From NCBI RefSeq assembly GCF_017591425.1, contig NW_024467106.1, forward strand, positions 27,642,501-27,706,500: a DNA stretch of 64,000 nt, written 5' to 3'. The position numbers and the translations under genes were made by a program. Positions 24,756-37,308 of the stretch are shown piece after piece (position 1 is the first letter of the stretch; every line of letters begins with the position of its first letter). This stretch comes from Ochotona curzoniae. Taxonomy: Eukaryota; Chordata; Mammalia; Lagomorpha; Ochotonidae. Below the pieces are notes generated by a model that saw only the letters and a list, made by a program, of their open reading frames with translations, ran no database searches and had not been told where the DNA came from.

Positions 24756-25508
24756 TAAGTAGTCATCATGGAAATACCCTACCTTGTTGAGCTTCTTAGC
24801 ACTTACCTTATGGTTTATCATTGTTATTGTTGCTATTATCGTTCCTAAGGAGACACTCAGTCAATATTTGTTGGATGAGCAAGTAAATAAATGGCTCCCA
24901 GGCTACTGGCTGGACAGCACTGTCACTGACTGGTAAAAGAACCAGAGAAGAAAGAGTAAATCTGCAAGGAGAGGAGGGCAGGAAATTTCTTCTAACCACA
25001 TATCGTGTAACAGGGTGCTCTGAGCAGGCTTAGACAGGGAGATAATAAATCTATGTAACCGTCATTGTGGCACGTGCTGCTGTCAATCAGAAGGAATCTA
25101 GCCCAAGAGTCAGGGCTGAGGCTGGGAGCCCCTGCTGAGCCAGATGACAGCATATGCTTATTGGGGTACAGGCAGGATGGGCAGTGAAGTGGGGCTACTT
25201 AGGGAATTAGGGACCTGGAATAGTGGCTACTCATCAGGAGCAGGTAGGCAGAGTTGTCAGCAGTGTGTATATGTTGAGTCATAGCACAGGATGCAGAGAC
25301 AAGCAGAGAAACCAGGCAGACAGAAAGAGACCACCTGGCAAGGCTGGAGGAAGGACACACAGGCCAAGGGGACAGGTTCTACATCAGCACTCCACCAGCA
25401 CTCCACTCCCATTGCTTCCAATGCATCAACGCAAGGGAGAAATGTTCCCATTTTACACATGAAGAAACTAGGTTGAAGGGGAAGGATTCTATGTGGGACA
25501 TTATTTTC

Positions 25509-25848
25509 TTTCTTTCTTTCTATTTTTGAAAGATTTATTTATTTTTATCAGAAAATCAGATTTACAGGAGAGACAGAAAGATCTTTTATCCCCTGGTTTA
25601 CTCTCCAAGTGGCAGCAACAGTCAGAGCTGAGCTAATCCGAAGTCAGGAGCCAGGAACTTCTTCTGGGTCTCCCACATGGGTGCAGAGTCCCAAGGATTT
25701 GGGCCATCCTCTCCTGCTTTCCCAGGCCATAAGCAGGGAGCTGGATGGGAAGCAGAGCTGCCAGGATTAGAACTGGGCCCACATGGGATCCCAGTGCATG
25801 TAAAGTGAGGACTTTAGCCACTAGGCTATCACTCCAGGCCCACAGGGG
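25509..25848 (-). mobile_element. CSINE with 9-bp target-site duplication
   Basis: Reverse-oriented: (TTTC)n then AAGATTTATTTATTTTTATC, body GAGCCAGGAACTTCTTCTGG, head CTAGGCTATCACTCCAGGCC. ATTATTTTC at 25500-25508 and 25849-25857. Confidence 0.92.
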
Positions 25849-26273
25849 ATTATTTTCAATAACTTGGAGAGTTTCAGTTCCTTGCCTGTAATTTCACAGC
25901 TCGTAGGAGGTAGAACTTCAATGCTTCTGCTCACATGATTGTGCTGTAAGTTGGAGTACGAGGGGAAAGGTGACGGGAAGGAATTAGATAGTGGTCATTG
26001 AGCAGCTTTGAGGAGGCTCAGTAATGTCCCAGGGGCCTAGGAGTGAAAAGTCTCCAACGTCCAGGTCAAACTATCCACAGATGCTGGTCTCAGATAGCAG
26101 GGTTTCTGAGTAGTTACAGCATGAAGTTTGAAGGCCTTCCCCTAGAATTCAAGGCTGGCATGATCTCTCCCACTCCCCTCTCCCTACAACTTAGGCCTTC
26201 TCTGCTGCCATGTGTGGTGCCATTTTTTAAAAAAACCTTCTCAGTCTTCTCTTTTCTCTGGTCTCTTCCACTC

Positions 26274-26318
26274 TATGTGTGTGTATGAATGTGTGTGTGC
26301 ACACACATACATAAACAC
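26274..26318. repeat. Alternating TG/CA tract
   Basis: ATGTGTGTGTATGAATGTG then TGTGTGCACACACATACATA: partly palindromic and alternating, a possible Z-DNA or cruciform former. Confidence 0.7.
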
Positions 26319-28539
26319 AGACATCCAGGATGCAGGAATTGTTCCTTGCATACAGCTCATCTCACGGGGCTGAACATAGGCACATAACACAAAGGGGGCC
26401 CATGCGAGTTCTTTCCAGGAATTCATGCACTCCCAGAGGGGAGAGGAAGCCTTTTCTTTCTTCTTAAGAATGTGGTAGAGTGGTATGAGCCTCAAGCTGT
26501 CTGTAAGCATCACTACTACATGGAGTCTCCAGTTGTGTTGAAGTAATCATATACAGAGAAAAGCAGAAGCCATACACACACACACTCACGAGACCAAGTG
26601 ACCACATTGTGAGACTGTGTAAGTATATATTCCCTGTCCTTTCTGGTCTCATGAGCCAACACAGGATTATTTTGACTAATCCTCATCTGGACCAGATTGC
26701 TCATTGTTCCTAGAATTCACACCATCTCTCCCTTTCATCCTTGGCAGGCTCGTGTGACATAATGCAAGCCACAGAGTCCATCGCGAAAGGAAATACGAGG
26801 GCTGCCCTCACAGCCCAATCTATTGGTTCTGCAGTTCGTCACCAGACCATGTCACATAACCACATCCAGGTGGGCAGTGGGGATTGTCCTGTATCTTTGT
26901 ATTCTGCGTCATCTCGACATTTTCTCAGTCCCTTTGCTCTTCTGTCCTATTCAAGTGGAGCCTGGACACTGGCTTAAACTGGCAGTTGGTTCTGTTCTGC
27001 TTCCTTTGTCATTTCAGAAAGTTGGAAGTACCAGAGCTGAAAACCCTAAGGGTGTTCCACAGAGAACTTGGGGTCAGAACCCCAAAGACCCCAACACCGT
27101 GACAATGGCTACTTGTGGCAATTCTCCCTTCCTTCTTATGTCTGAGAGTGCCAGGCTCCTTCCAGACCCCCAGACACAAAGCTAAGTGCAAGGCATAAGT
27201 CCCTTCAGCCGTGGTGTTTCAATCACATGGCAAGATTCCTTATTGGGTGTGCAAAGGGAGAAGCATGAGAAAGGCCCAGCAGGTGTAGAGGACTCAGAGG
27301 CATCTGCCATTTGGCAAAAACGGGTCAGGACAGACCTGGAGTGAATGAGGCTTGCCTGTAACAGGGCAGGGCACAAACAACAAAGGAGTCCCTGGGGCTT
27401 GCCTAAGTGGCTCTTCAGGCTCCAGGCCATAGCCTCAGTTGCAAAGCTGCTATATGAGCTGATTGGCAGTGGAGGGTGTTGCTTGCCAGGCAGGCCCAGG
27501 GTTTCCACTGGCATTCTCAGGGTCCCCACAGGGCTGTGGCAGACTCAGAACCTGCTTCTTGGATGGCTTGTCTAAATCTGCTGCAAAGTGTGAAGAAGGC
27601 CAGGAGTCAGGAAGTGAACATCTATACCCTGTCCTGGGCTCCCAGGTCCTTTCCAGGTCTCCATCCCACTCTGTCCCATTTGCAGCCCTATGGGCTGTTC
27701 CTAGAATGTGTGGCATCTGACTTTGTGGCCTCAGGTGCTCTACTCCCCTCCTCTGGGGCTTCTATCACCAGTTCTTAATGACTGAGGAGCTTCCCACTAT
27801 GCTTCTGCTTGGGAGTCCTCTCCATGGAGGTTCCGGCTGCTGGGTTTGGTTGTTTTCCCTCTCCTTTAACTTCCTTTCTACTGCCCTGGCTTGGAGGGTG
27901 AATTGACTGTGTTGAATTACTGGGCCAGCTCAGCTGAATGACAGGAAATATCCCAGTGGGCCTCTTGCCTGGTGATTATGTTTCACCTCCAGAGCTGGGA
28001 GGTAGTGGAGAGGAGCCTCGCACGGCAGTTCCTTGGAAAGATCCGGAGACAGATTCTCTGTCAGAATCCAATCCTGCGGCCCTCAGCTAGGGGATCCAGA
28101 GCAAGCCATTTTTGCACATCTGCTTTCTTTTTCTCACTCACAAAGTGGGACAAAAACATTTAGCTTGCAGTATTCTCATGAGAAATAAGTGGGATCTGTC
28201 ATGAGTCTAATGGTTAATAACTGGGAGTTGGCATGCTTGTCTTAGCCTACCTTCCTTTGGGAGAGGGAGTGAAACACACCCCCAAGTCACACACTGAGTC
28301 AGTGGTAGAGGCACAGCTCATCCCGAGTCCCACTCAGCCAAAGCTGCCCCCACCAAGTGGGAAATGACAGGCAGGAGCCAACGAGCATGATGGGAAAATC
28401 TTTCAAGTCTCTGATCACCGTTTGACTGGCACAGGTGACAGAGGCAAGATCAGCAAACCCAGTGTGGCCAGCTTCCACATCAGTGGAGGAGAATAAAGGA
28501 CCCAGGGAGGAAAAAAAAGTCAAATAGAAGAAGGTGCTT

Positions 28540-29424
28540 GGAAAAGATTTTTTTTTTTTATGTTAACTTACATGGAAAAAATCAAACTATACAGCATGAA
28601 GATTGTTCTCAGAAAAATTCATCCATATGAGCCAGTCTGTGTGAGTGGCAGTTATAATTCAAGAATTGCCAAATGGAAGTCATGGAATTGGAGGGTGGGG
28701 GTTGGGAGGAGAGCAGCTAAGGCCAAGGTGGTAATTATGTCCCATTTCTCTTCTCATTTCAGATAATTTGGAGTTTTAACTTTTCCAGTAAGTCAGTCAC
28801 AGGAACAGATGTCATAGTAAAATATGCTTGTGTAAAAATAGAAAACTCCCAAAGCAACGATGGCAGTAATATTTTAGGGAAAGAAACAATAAAATCTGGT
28901 AATATCAAAGGACACGAATAGGATCATTTGAGCACTTCTGTTTCTTTGTATGAACAGCAATGTAAATGACAGATGTATGTGAAAGAAAGAAGCGTTCGGT
29001 GTACACATAATTTACATTGGAGTAACATTTCTAAACATTGACTTAGTAAGAAAACATGAAGGACATCTTACACTCAACAAAATGGTTTAAAGAAGGAAAT
29101 CACTTTCTCAAAAATACAGTGGGCAAATGCCAAAGCTTTTGTTTTGAGCTTGCCCTTGATTGTGGTGGGTTGTGTTCACACTGCATGGATTTCCTGGAGA
29201 ATCTAGCACCGATAATGTGGATCAGATTTTGTTATTGATCTGAGTCCTTCATGTCTTCAGTTTTGAGTGTACTGAGGTATGTTTTCTTTGGTTGTTGCTG
29301 TGATGCATGTGTAATAAAAAATGTATAATATTTACAACATTTAAACATTTTTAGATTTCAGTGTCAACTCCTCTTCACATAAGAAATATTGGAAAAACTT
29401 TCTGAAGAATCATCGGAAGTATCG
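28540..29424 (-). other. COL15A1: COL15A1 3' untranslated region (end uncertain)
   Basis: AT-rich sequence after the TAG stop. I see no AATAAA or ATTAAA on the minus strand for about 2.4 kb downstream. The best variant hexamer is CATAAA (28563-28558), so about 0.9 kb is a guess at UTR length. No confirmed cleavage site; a longer UTR is possible. Confidence 0.4.
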
Positions 29425-29638
29425 CTACTTCCTAGCGTCTGTCATGAAACTGTTCTCAATACACAGAACAATTAGCCTGTTGGCACAGCTATAGGCCTTC
29501 TGGTCCAGGATCTTCCCTGTGCTCAGCTGGGAGGCAAACCCTGTGACGGCCATGTCCGCGGTTCGCCACGCTTCACAGTACTTATCCACGAGACGGACAC
29601 CATGGGTGCTGGAACCATGCCATACGACCTTCTGGGGC
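29425..29638 (-). CDS. COL15A1: COL15A1 last coding exon A26, endostatin-like domain end and stop
   Basis: 214 nt of coding sequence. It completes Trp, then [37 protein letters not shown] and [15 protein letters not shown], followed by TAG at 29427-29425. It carries three of the four conserved endostatin-fold cysteines (YC, SC, LC). The C-terminal DARK separates it from type XVIII endostatin. Acceptor TTTCTAG. Confidence 0.98.
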
Positions 29639-32600
29639 CTAGAAAGGCAGGTTGTCAGGTTACTTTTGGAAATGACATGTGTCTTGCAAAGCAAATTGGC
29701 ATATGTTTAGTGAGTCAAGTCAAACTCTTTAACCGTTTATGGTCCAATGCCAAGCCACCTATGTCCGTGAGATTTCTTCTGACTTTCTGAACATAGCTTG
29801 CCCCAGCCATACCCAACTTGCAGCCATTTCCAAACAACCCCCTCAGCTTTTATGACGCTGTACCTGTCTTCCTTAGACTCCTTAGTCTTGAGGATAATCC
29901 CTAAAATTATCTGCCTAGGGTAGTGATTGATCCTTAAGAGATCAGCAAATACCTCCTTTTGTACATGGCCTTCTCTGATTCTCACTCCTAAGGAAAAGTG
30001 ATTATTTCTTTGGATACACAGTCCCCTGGCTTCCAGATCAGGGATTTCTGCATGGCCCTCAGCTGCCTTGTTGCAGCTTTGTGTTGGCCACAGCACACGG
30101 GGCAGCTAAAAGAGATACTCCACTGGTACACGCCTCCTAAATCCCTCCCAGGGAGCCTACGAAAACGTCCACCTCCACTTACCAAGAAGGATCTGTCATG
30201 ATGTCTCGACCGTCAAAGGAGTAAATCGGAACATGTGTGTTGAACTGACCTCCATGGCCAGCAAAGATAGAATCCCAATTATTAAAAAGTACTTGGCCCT
30301 ATAGAGACAAAATGTCATATTAAGCATTGTTGTGCCATCAGCCTACAAAAGAACTAGAGATTTCCTCATTGTCCAGGCCTAAAGCCATCTCACACAGAAA
30401 TCTCTAGCCCCAAACACAGACTCTGGATGTAGTGAGAACTTGGGAATTATTTGTGGTTGAATTTTAAAATTTGACCTCTTTTTAAAACTAGCTTTTTTTC
30501 TAGTATTAAATCCTCATATTATATGTGTGTCTAAGGCTCCTCCCCATATAGAGAGTTTTAAGTCTTGGTTTTATTATTGTTATCTAAAAATTGTAATGCA
30601 TATGTATTGAGCTTCACTTTATACCAGGCCTTGTCCCAGTCTACCCTGTGGATGATATGGTCATAAACCTTAGTCCTTTTCCTAAAAGATCCTGGTCTTT
30701 TAAGGAGATAGGAAGAATACAGATCATTCAAGTGGGTAAAGTGGTTGGAGTAAAACCTGAAAGATGAGATGAAAAGTGCTGACTATAGGGTCAGGGTGGA
30801 AATTACCAGCCCCTGGATTGCAAACTGGAGTACTGGGGCTACAGGGATGGAAAGGTCTCAAAGCCTCATAGAGAACTACTTAGTCATCAGGACCCAGGAG
30901 GCATGTGAGCAGCAATAAAACCACCCTTCAATAGCCTTAAAGGAGCAGAGTGATGCTCTGGTGCAATTGAGTGATCTTTCAGGACTCTAAGGGGGCTGGA
31001 GGAATGTCTGCCAGGCTCTGATGATTTGCAAGTGCAGAGAGTAGCAAGCCAGGCTCCTAGCCTGGTGCTCTGCAGCTTACTCGGGAATTGCTCAGCTGGT
31101 GCCTTCTGGAGAGTATTCCTGAATGGAGCAAGGTACAGGAGTCAAGGAGAACAATTCTAGTTTGGCAGTGACGTTGAGTCAAGTTTTCTCCTTTGGCAGA
31201 CTGGAACGAGAATTACCATTCTTGGACACTATCTATTAATATAATAAAGTTCTTTGTAGCAAACAAAAGAGGTTATTATTCTCCCTCCAAGAGTCACAGA
31301 CCAAGGCAGCAGGAACGGCCACCATAAGTATGAGGAAGTTGAGGTCCAGTGTGGGTAAGTGACCCACTCAAAGTCTCACATGCAATCATGGAGAGACCTG
31401 GGCCTTGAGTCAGTGCTCTTATTCTGTGGGTGTCATGGCCATGGCCACCAGGGGACTGGAAGGGAAAAGAAACAGTGTTTGTCATTACCTTGAGGTTCAC
31501 TATGGGAAGGCTGTATCGCTCTGCTTTCCTCACAATGCTGGAGAGGTCTTGTAGATGAGTGGATAAGAATGCTCGGTAGGTTGACAATAATCCCGCAGCC
31601 CTGGCCTGCTGGAAGCACTGAAAGTCAGCTCGAATGTCCCCTGAAAATGGAGTGTTGAGGGCCACCAGGTGCAGCTGAAAAAAGTAAGAAAAAGAGGACA
31701 GTAAGAGGCAAATCAAGTCCCAAGACCACCGCATGTTCCTAAGAAGATCCAGATCTTTTAGATATGTTTCCCTAGATGCCATGAAGACTTAATAGCAATG
31801 CACAATCCTATTGGCTGAGGATTAAGAGGGGAGTTGGGAGACAGAGGTAATGAATGGATTTTTTCATTCATATTTTTACAAACTCAAAAGCAATTTGTAT
31901 GCATTATATTATATTTTCACAACATCTAAGAAGAATGAAGACTAAATAGTAAAGTCACCTATAGTTTCACCAACACCATAGCCATTCTCTAGAGAGCCAG
32001 CAGGACAGCTTCAAAGAATTGATATGCCCCTGCAATACCTCACTCTAGTTTCTAAATTTGAAGGACACCTTTCAGTTCTTTTTATGGGCCTCCTGGCAGC
32101 CTCTGACACTGTTGGCCACTACCCGGCTTGGCATTCCTTCTTCCTCTCCGGTTATGGCTTCCCAGTCCCCTTCTCGTATTTCTTCCATCAGCATCTTTTT
32201 GTTTTTGCTCCTCATAGTCTGATCCTTTTTGCTGGACAGTTTCCTCTTTCAGGAATGCCACCACTCCTGGAATAACTGCCGTGTCACTCAGGTCAGGTCC
32301 TAGCACAGGTTTTGGGTCCTTAGCTCCCATTCCCTCCAGGTGGTCTCCATTCAAGCATCCCACCAGTGCCTCAGACTCACCAGGCCCCAAGTTGGGATCT
32401 TGTCAGTCAACAGTTGCCCTATATGAGATACGTGTCTGGTATTGGTCAGGTCCTACTTCTTGGGAAAGTATACCCACAATCTTGGCCTGAGATCTTCAGC
32501 TTCCTTCCCTCAGCCACTCCTGATTGGGTTAACAGTGGGTACTTAACCCAAGGGAAACCACCAGTCTATCTCTCCCAAGATGGAGCTGAATGAAATCAGG

Positions 32601-35600
32601 CTGGGCTCTGCAGTTGTATGTTCACAAGCAGCTCATGGCACAATAACTCACAGCCATGGGCATGCTCACATAACCAGCCTCTGTGCTGGGGTGTGGGATG
32701 CATGGAGGAAGCGAGAGTGATCCTTCTAGAAGGAGCTCTACAGAGATAATGAAGCACACTTGTAGCACAGACCAGAGTCCCCAGGCCTGAGCATGCTTCC
32801 TGTGATTGAGTCCCATGCCAGTCACATGTAATTATTTGAACAAGAGCTTTACTTAAGCTAGCAAAATAGAGTAAGACTAACTTATCTCCATCCAGAAATC
32901 ATCCTGGGAAAGCAAAAAAATCAACATGTAATTACCCAAGCAGAAATCTGGGTCTCCTGCTTGGTCTCCCACTCTCACTGCTTTGTATCCAATCAATGAC
33001 CACATTAGTCACCCCTGCCTCCTTGATGTCACTCCACTCCACTTCCTTGAGTGCATGTTCATTGTTGGGATGCACTTTAGATGGTATAGGAGCCTCCTAA
33101 CTGATCTCTGAGCCACTGTTCCAGTCCCCTCCAATACATTTACATACTAGAACCAAGGTGTTTCCTGAAACATCAATCTAATTATAGCCTTCTCCTTGCT
33201 TTTAACCCATCAGCAGCTCCCAACTACCCACAGGCAAAGGTCAAAGTCCTTAATGTGGCCCAGCATTCATCTGGCTCACCTCTACAGACTAAACCCCTGT
33301 ATTTTTTGCCTTGGACTAGATGGAAATAGTCATAGGAACACACAGCACTACCCGTGCCTTTCATTTCATCTTCCCCATGCCTGGCATTCCCACCTTTTTT
33401 TGGTCTATCCAGCTCACCCCTATATTCAATTATGTTATAGGTCTTAGTTTGGTGGCCACCTCTTTTAGGCAGACTTCTTGGACCTTTCCCATACTCCAAC
33501 ATCCTGTATTTGTCTCACCCAAACAAGACCTCTGCTGTGTTTGCCACTCTCGCTCTCTTGCTAGTTTGTAAGCATCCTGATGGTAGGCAGTGTGCACCAA
33601 GTATGAGGCTTAGCAGAGCAGACACACACCTCCAGCATGTGCAGAGTGAATGTGTGGACTGTACTTACAGCAGGCCTCTCATAATTGGCACTTAGAACAG
33701 GGTTCAGTGGAGGTTGAGGCTGCAGCTGATGTGGCTGGTAAGACAAGAGGAAAAGTATCAGTGCTGATTGCAGATTCAGTCTGTCAAACACCAGGATATG
33801 TAGGAGTGACTATAAAGAGTACAAAGTTGACTTTGGAAAGAGACAGCTATGTTATCAAGAGCACTGGACCAAGGAAGCAGGAGACCCATGTTTGGTGGTC
33901 CACCTGTTCACTTCCTGGAGCATACCACCTCTTCAAAGCCTCCATCTCACCATCTGCAAAATGGGGGTGACAGCACCTGCTTCTAAGTGTGGCCACGGCT
34001 TCAAAGAAGCACAACACCAATTGTGCACCATCTCACAGTGCCCATAATCTTACAAAACAGGGGGCATCAAGCCTTACCACCCATGTCAAACACTGATTGC
34101 ACAGATGAATAAACTGAGGCCAAGCGGGGGGAACCCTTTCCAAGGAAGATTCAGCAGGTGGGGGCAGCAGGTCTCGAAGCTCTGGATCCAGCTCTCCTTA
34201 CACTATATTGAGAGAATGTTCTATGGGTACCCAGTAATGTCTAGCATTCCACTAGATCTTCCAGCATGCAGAGTTTGCCATGCAGTCTGGAAAATAGGGG
34301 GCTGCAGACCGCAGGACACTGGGGGACCCATTGATGAACAAAGGAAGCACAGCATGGCTGGGGGACTACTCACATTGCTGGCGAGTGCAGGGGGCGGCGG
34401 GCTGTCAGCAGGGATGGGGATCAGCTCCCCAAGCTGGAAAGGAAACAAGACACTGACAATGAAACCCCCACCAGAATCTGCATGCTTATTTTCAACACAC
34501 AAAAGTAGTATTTATGAACAGTAAACTATAATTTTCAGAGGGTATTTGGAGGCAGTATGTTCAAGAAAATGACAAAATTACCTGTAGCTTTTTCCAACCA
34601 TCTCTGACGCGAATGAAGAACTCAGAGCTGTCCCTCAGGTAGACAAACGTTCCCTCTATGACCAAATGTGCTTGCTGTAGCATCTCGTGCATGCTGCTGA
34701 ACGCTGTGATCTGCCGAGAAAACGGCTGCTGCTCAACTGAGTGGCAGCATTACACACACTCACACAGTCAACAGCAACTGTACTCTAACATAGAAAGGCT
34801 TATTGTACCACACACAGAATCATAGCATCATTACTGTTTCCCTCAATTGTTGGCTTATTGTGGAGGCAGAGAGAGATATAAAGACAGAATGCTGTGCATT
34901 GTATGTGCGTGTGCATGCACACGTGTATGGAGAGAGAGATTGGTTCCATCCGCTAAGTCCCAAATATTCACAATGGCCAGGGTAGAAGCCAGAGTGAGGA
35001 ACCCAATCTGGGTCTTCCACATGATTGGTAGGAACCCAGTTACCAGAATTGTCACCACTGCCTCCCACGGTCTGTGTTAGCAGGAACCTACAGTCAAGAG
35101 CCAGAGCCAGGAATTCAACCCAGGTACTTTGGTTTGGGATGTGTCTTAACCGCCAGGCTAAATGTCTACCCCACAACATGCTTTGTGCTAAAAACAAAAG
35201 TATGTATTACTTTGAAACACAACACCACATGATTTAAAGATTTGAAGGGTAGAATATATATAACAAATGTTTTTTTGTTCTGTGGCTTTTTTTATTTCAC
35301 AAGCCACCTGAATAGATACTAACATACTCTCTGTGATTTGCAAAGTTGCACCAATTCTGTCACCACAGTCTTAATTCTAAAATAAAAAGAGAGTTGGTCC
35401 CTAAGCACTTTCTTAAGTCTTCAAGAAGCTCATCCAACGTGGGATAATGACAACATATCCATGGGCAATGCTACTCACCAAGTTTCTGATTCCCGGAAGT
35501 CCTGGTTGCCCTGGAGGGCCAGGTGGGCCTGGCAAGGCCACAGCTACAACAAAGCAGAAAAGGGAAGTTACAAAAACACACTCGGAAAAGTATGTCTTGG

Positions 35601-36233
35601 ATCAGCTTACTTCCATGCTGCAAGGTACCACTCTGCACCTGCACCCTGGGTGTTCTGGCCCCAGAGCACATCTTATGCCAAAATGACTGATCCAGGGAGG
35701 AGCTGAGTCCAAGCCACACTGAGAATTTTCCAATTTTCTAAGTACATAAATTCATTATGCTGTTATTGTTTGTAAAAGCTGATTTAAGTAATCAGACTCC
35801 TGCATAGAAACAGATCCTGACTCATCAGACCTATTTCTCCCCAGAGACAATCATGTGACCCTTGAGTAGAGGAAGTGGGCTCAGGAGGAAGAGAAGGTGC
35901 TAGCGGCTGTGGGAGGCAGTGGCGGCAGTTGTATGTGTACGCGTGGGTGTGTTTGTGTGTGTAGTAACAGGAGCTCTGACCCTGGGGCTGGAAGACACAA
36001 TCAGGTCCCTGAGCTGTCAGCTCCCAGGGGGTGGGGGCAGAGGATCTTGAGGAAACAGCAGCTCTGAGAAATGGGGTCAGGCTTTGCTCCTTCACGGGGC
36101 TGTGCTGGAAACCAAGGGGAATGCAGAGAAAGAATGTGTTTTACCAACTGTCTGGCATTCAAACAGGGCTTCTACAGCCTTTGAGGAGTAACAGTGCCTT
36201 TCAGAGACTCATCTGGACTCCATGCGTCCAGGT

Positions 36234-36282
<49 letters not shown>

Positions 36283-37255
36283 ACTACAACAACTGAGGCA
36301 GCAGATCCCAGAGGCACAACTTTGAACTCTCCATGAGTCCTTCCCCTAAGCAGTCGTAAAACAGGCTCTTCTATTTCTCTAATCCCCCGCCCCTCAAAAT
36401 GCCTGCAAAGTTCTTGGTGGAGTTAAAGCTACTTTTATAAGTCCCATAAAATTACTGTGTATGATTATGTTTCCTTGGGTCATTGCATGTAAGTCTTTAG
36501 TTTCAACATGGGACTTGCACATCCATATAGTAGTGATAAATGTCTGATGGACAGAAGGTCAGGGAAGGACTTGGATTGGGATCCCAGTCATGTAGTATAT
36601 ATGACCTTGAGCAAGTCTCTTAACCTTTCGGAGCTCCAGTGTCTTCATCCATGAAATGAGCTTTGTAATAATACCCATCTCATCTCCCTCCAGGGTTGCT
36701 GTGAAGGTTAGAGATGATAATGGCTATGCAAGTGTTTTGTAAACTGTGAATTACCGCACATAATGTGAAGGACAGTCCTTGTTCAACGCAGCAAGGTGTC
36801 CTGGGTCTTCCAGGCTGCTAAGGACTCCAAACTCTCTGTACCCTGCACCTACTCTGTGTTTGCCCCTGAGTTGTATAGCTCCTACTCAGCTCCCAAAGCC
36901 ACATAAAATTCCAGGTTCTATCCACCAGGCACCTCTGGGCATCTACCATAAAGTCAGAAAGGGTCTTCCCACAGATGAACAGATATTCAACATCATTAGT
37001 TATTAGCAAATGCAAACCCAAACCACCACAGGATAGAACTTTATGCTCGTTGGATGACTATACTCAAAAAGATATAATGAAGACATAACAATAACAAGTG
37101 AAGATAAAGAGAATTTGGGACCTTTATGCAGTATTATCAAGAATATAAAATGTGTAGCTTCTTTGGGAAAAAGTTGAGTAGTTTTCCAAAAAGTTCAACA
37201 TAGAATTACCATACGACTCCCAGGCATACGTATTCCCAAGGGAACTGGAAACACA

Positions 37256-37308
<53 letters not shown>

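Larger units (their letters stand above)
24756..28539. other. Intergenic, downstream of COL15A1
   Basis: One CSINE (25509-25848) and an alternating purine-pyrimidine stretch (26274-26318). No gene, RNA gene or canonical poly(A) signal for COL15A1 seen. Confidence 0.65.
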
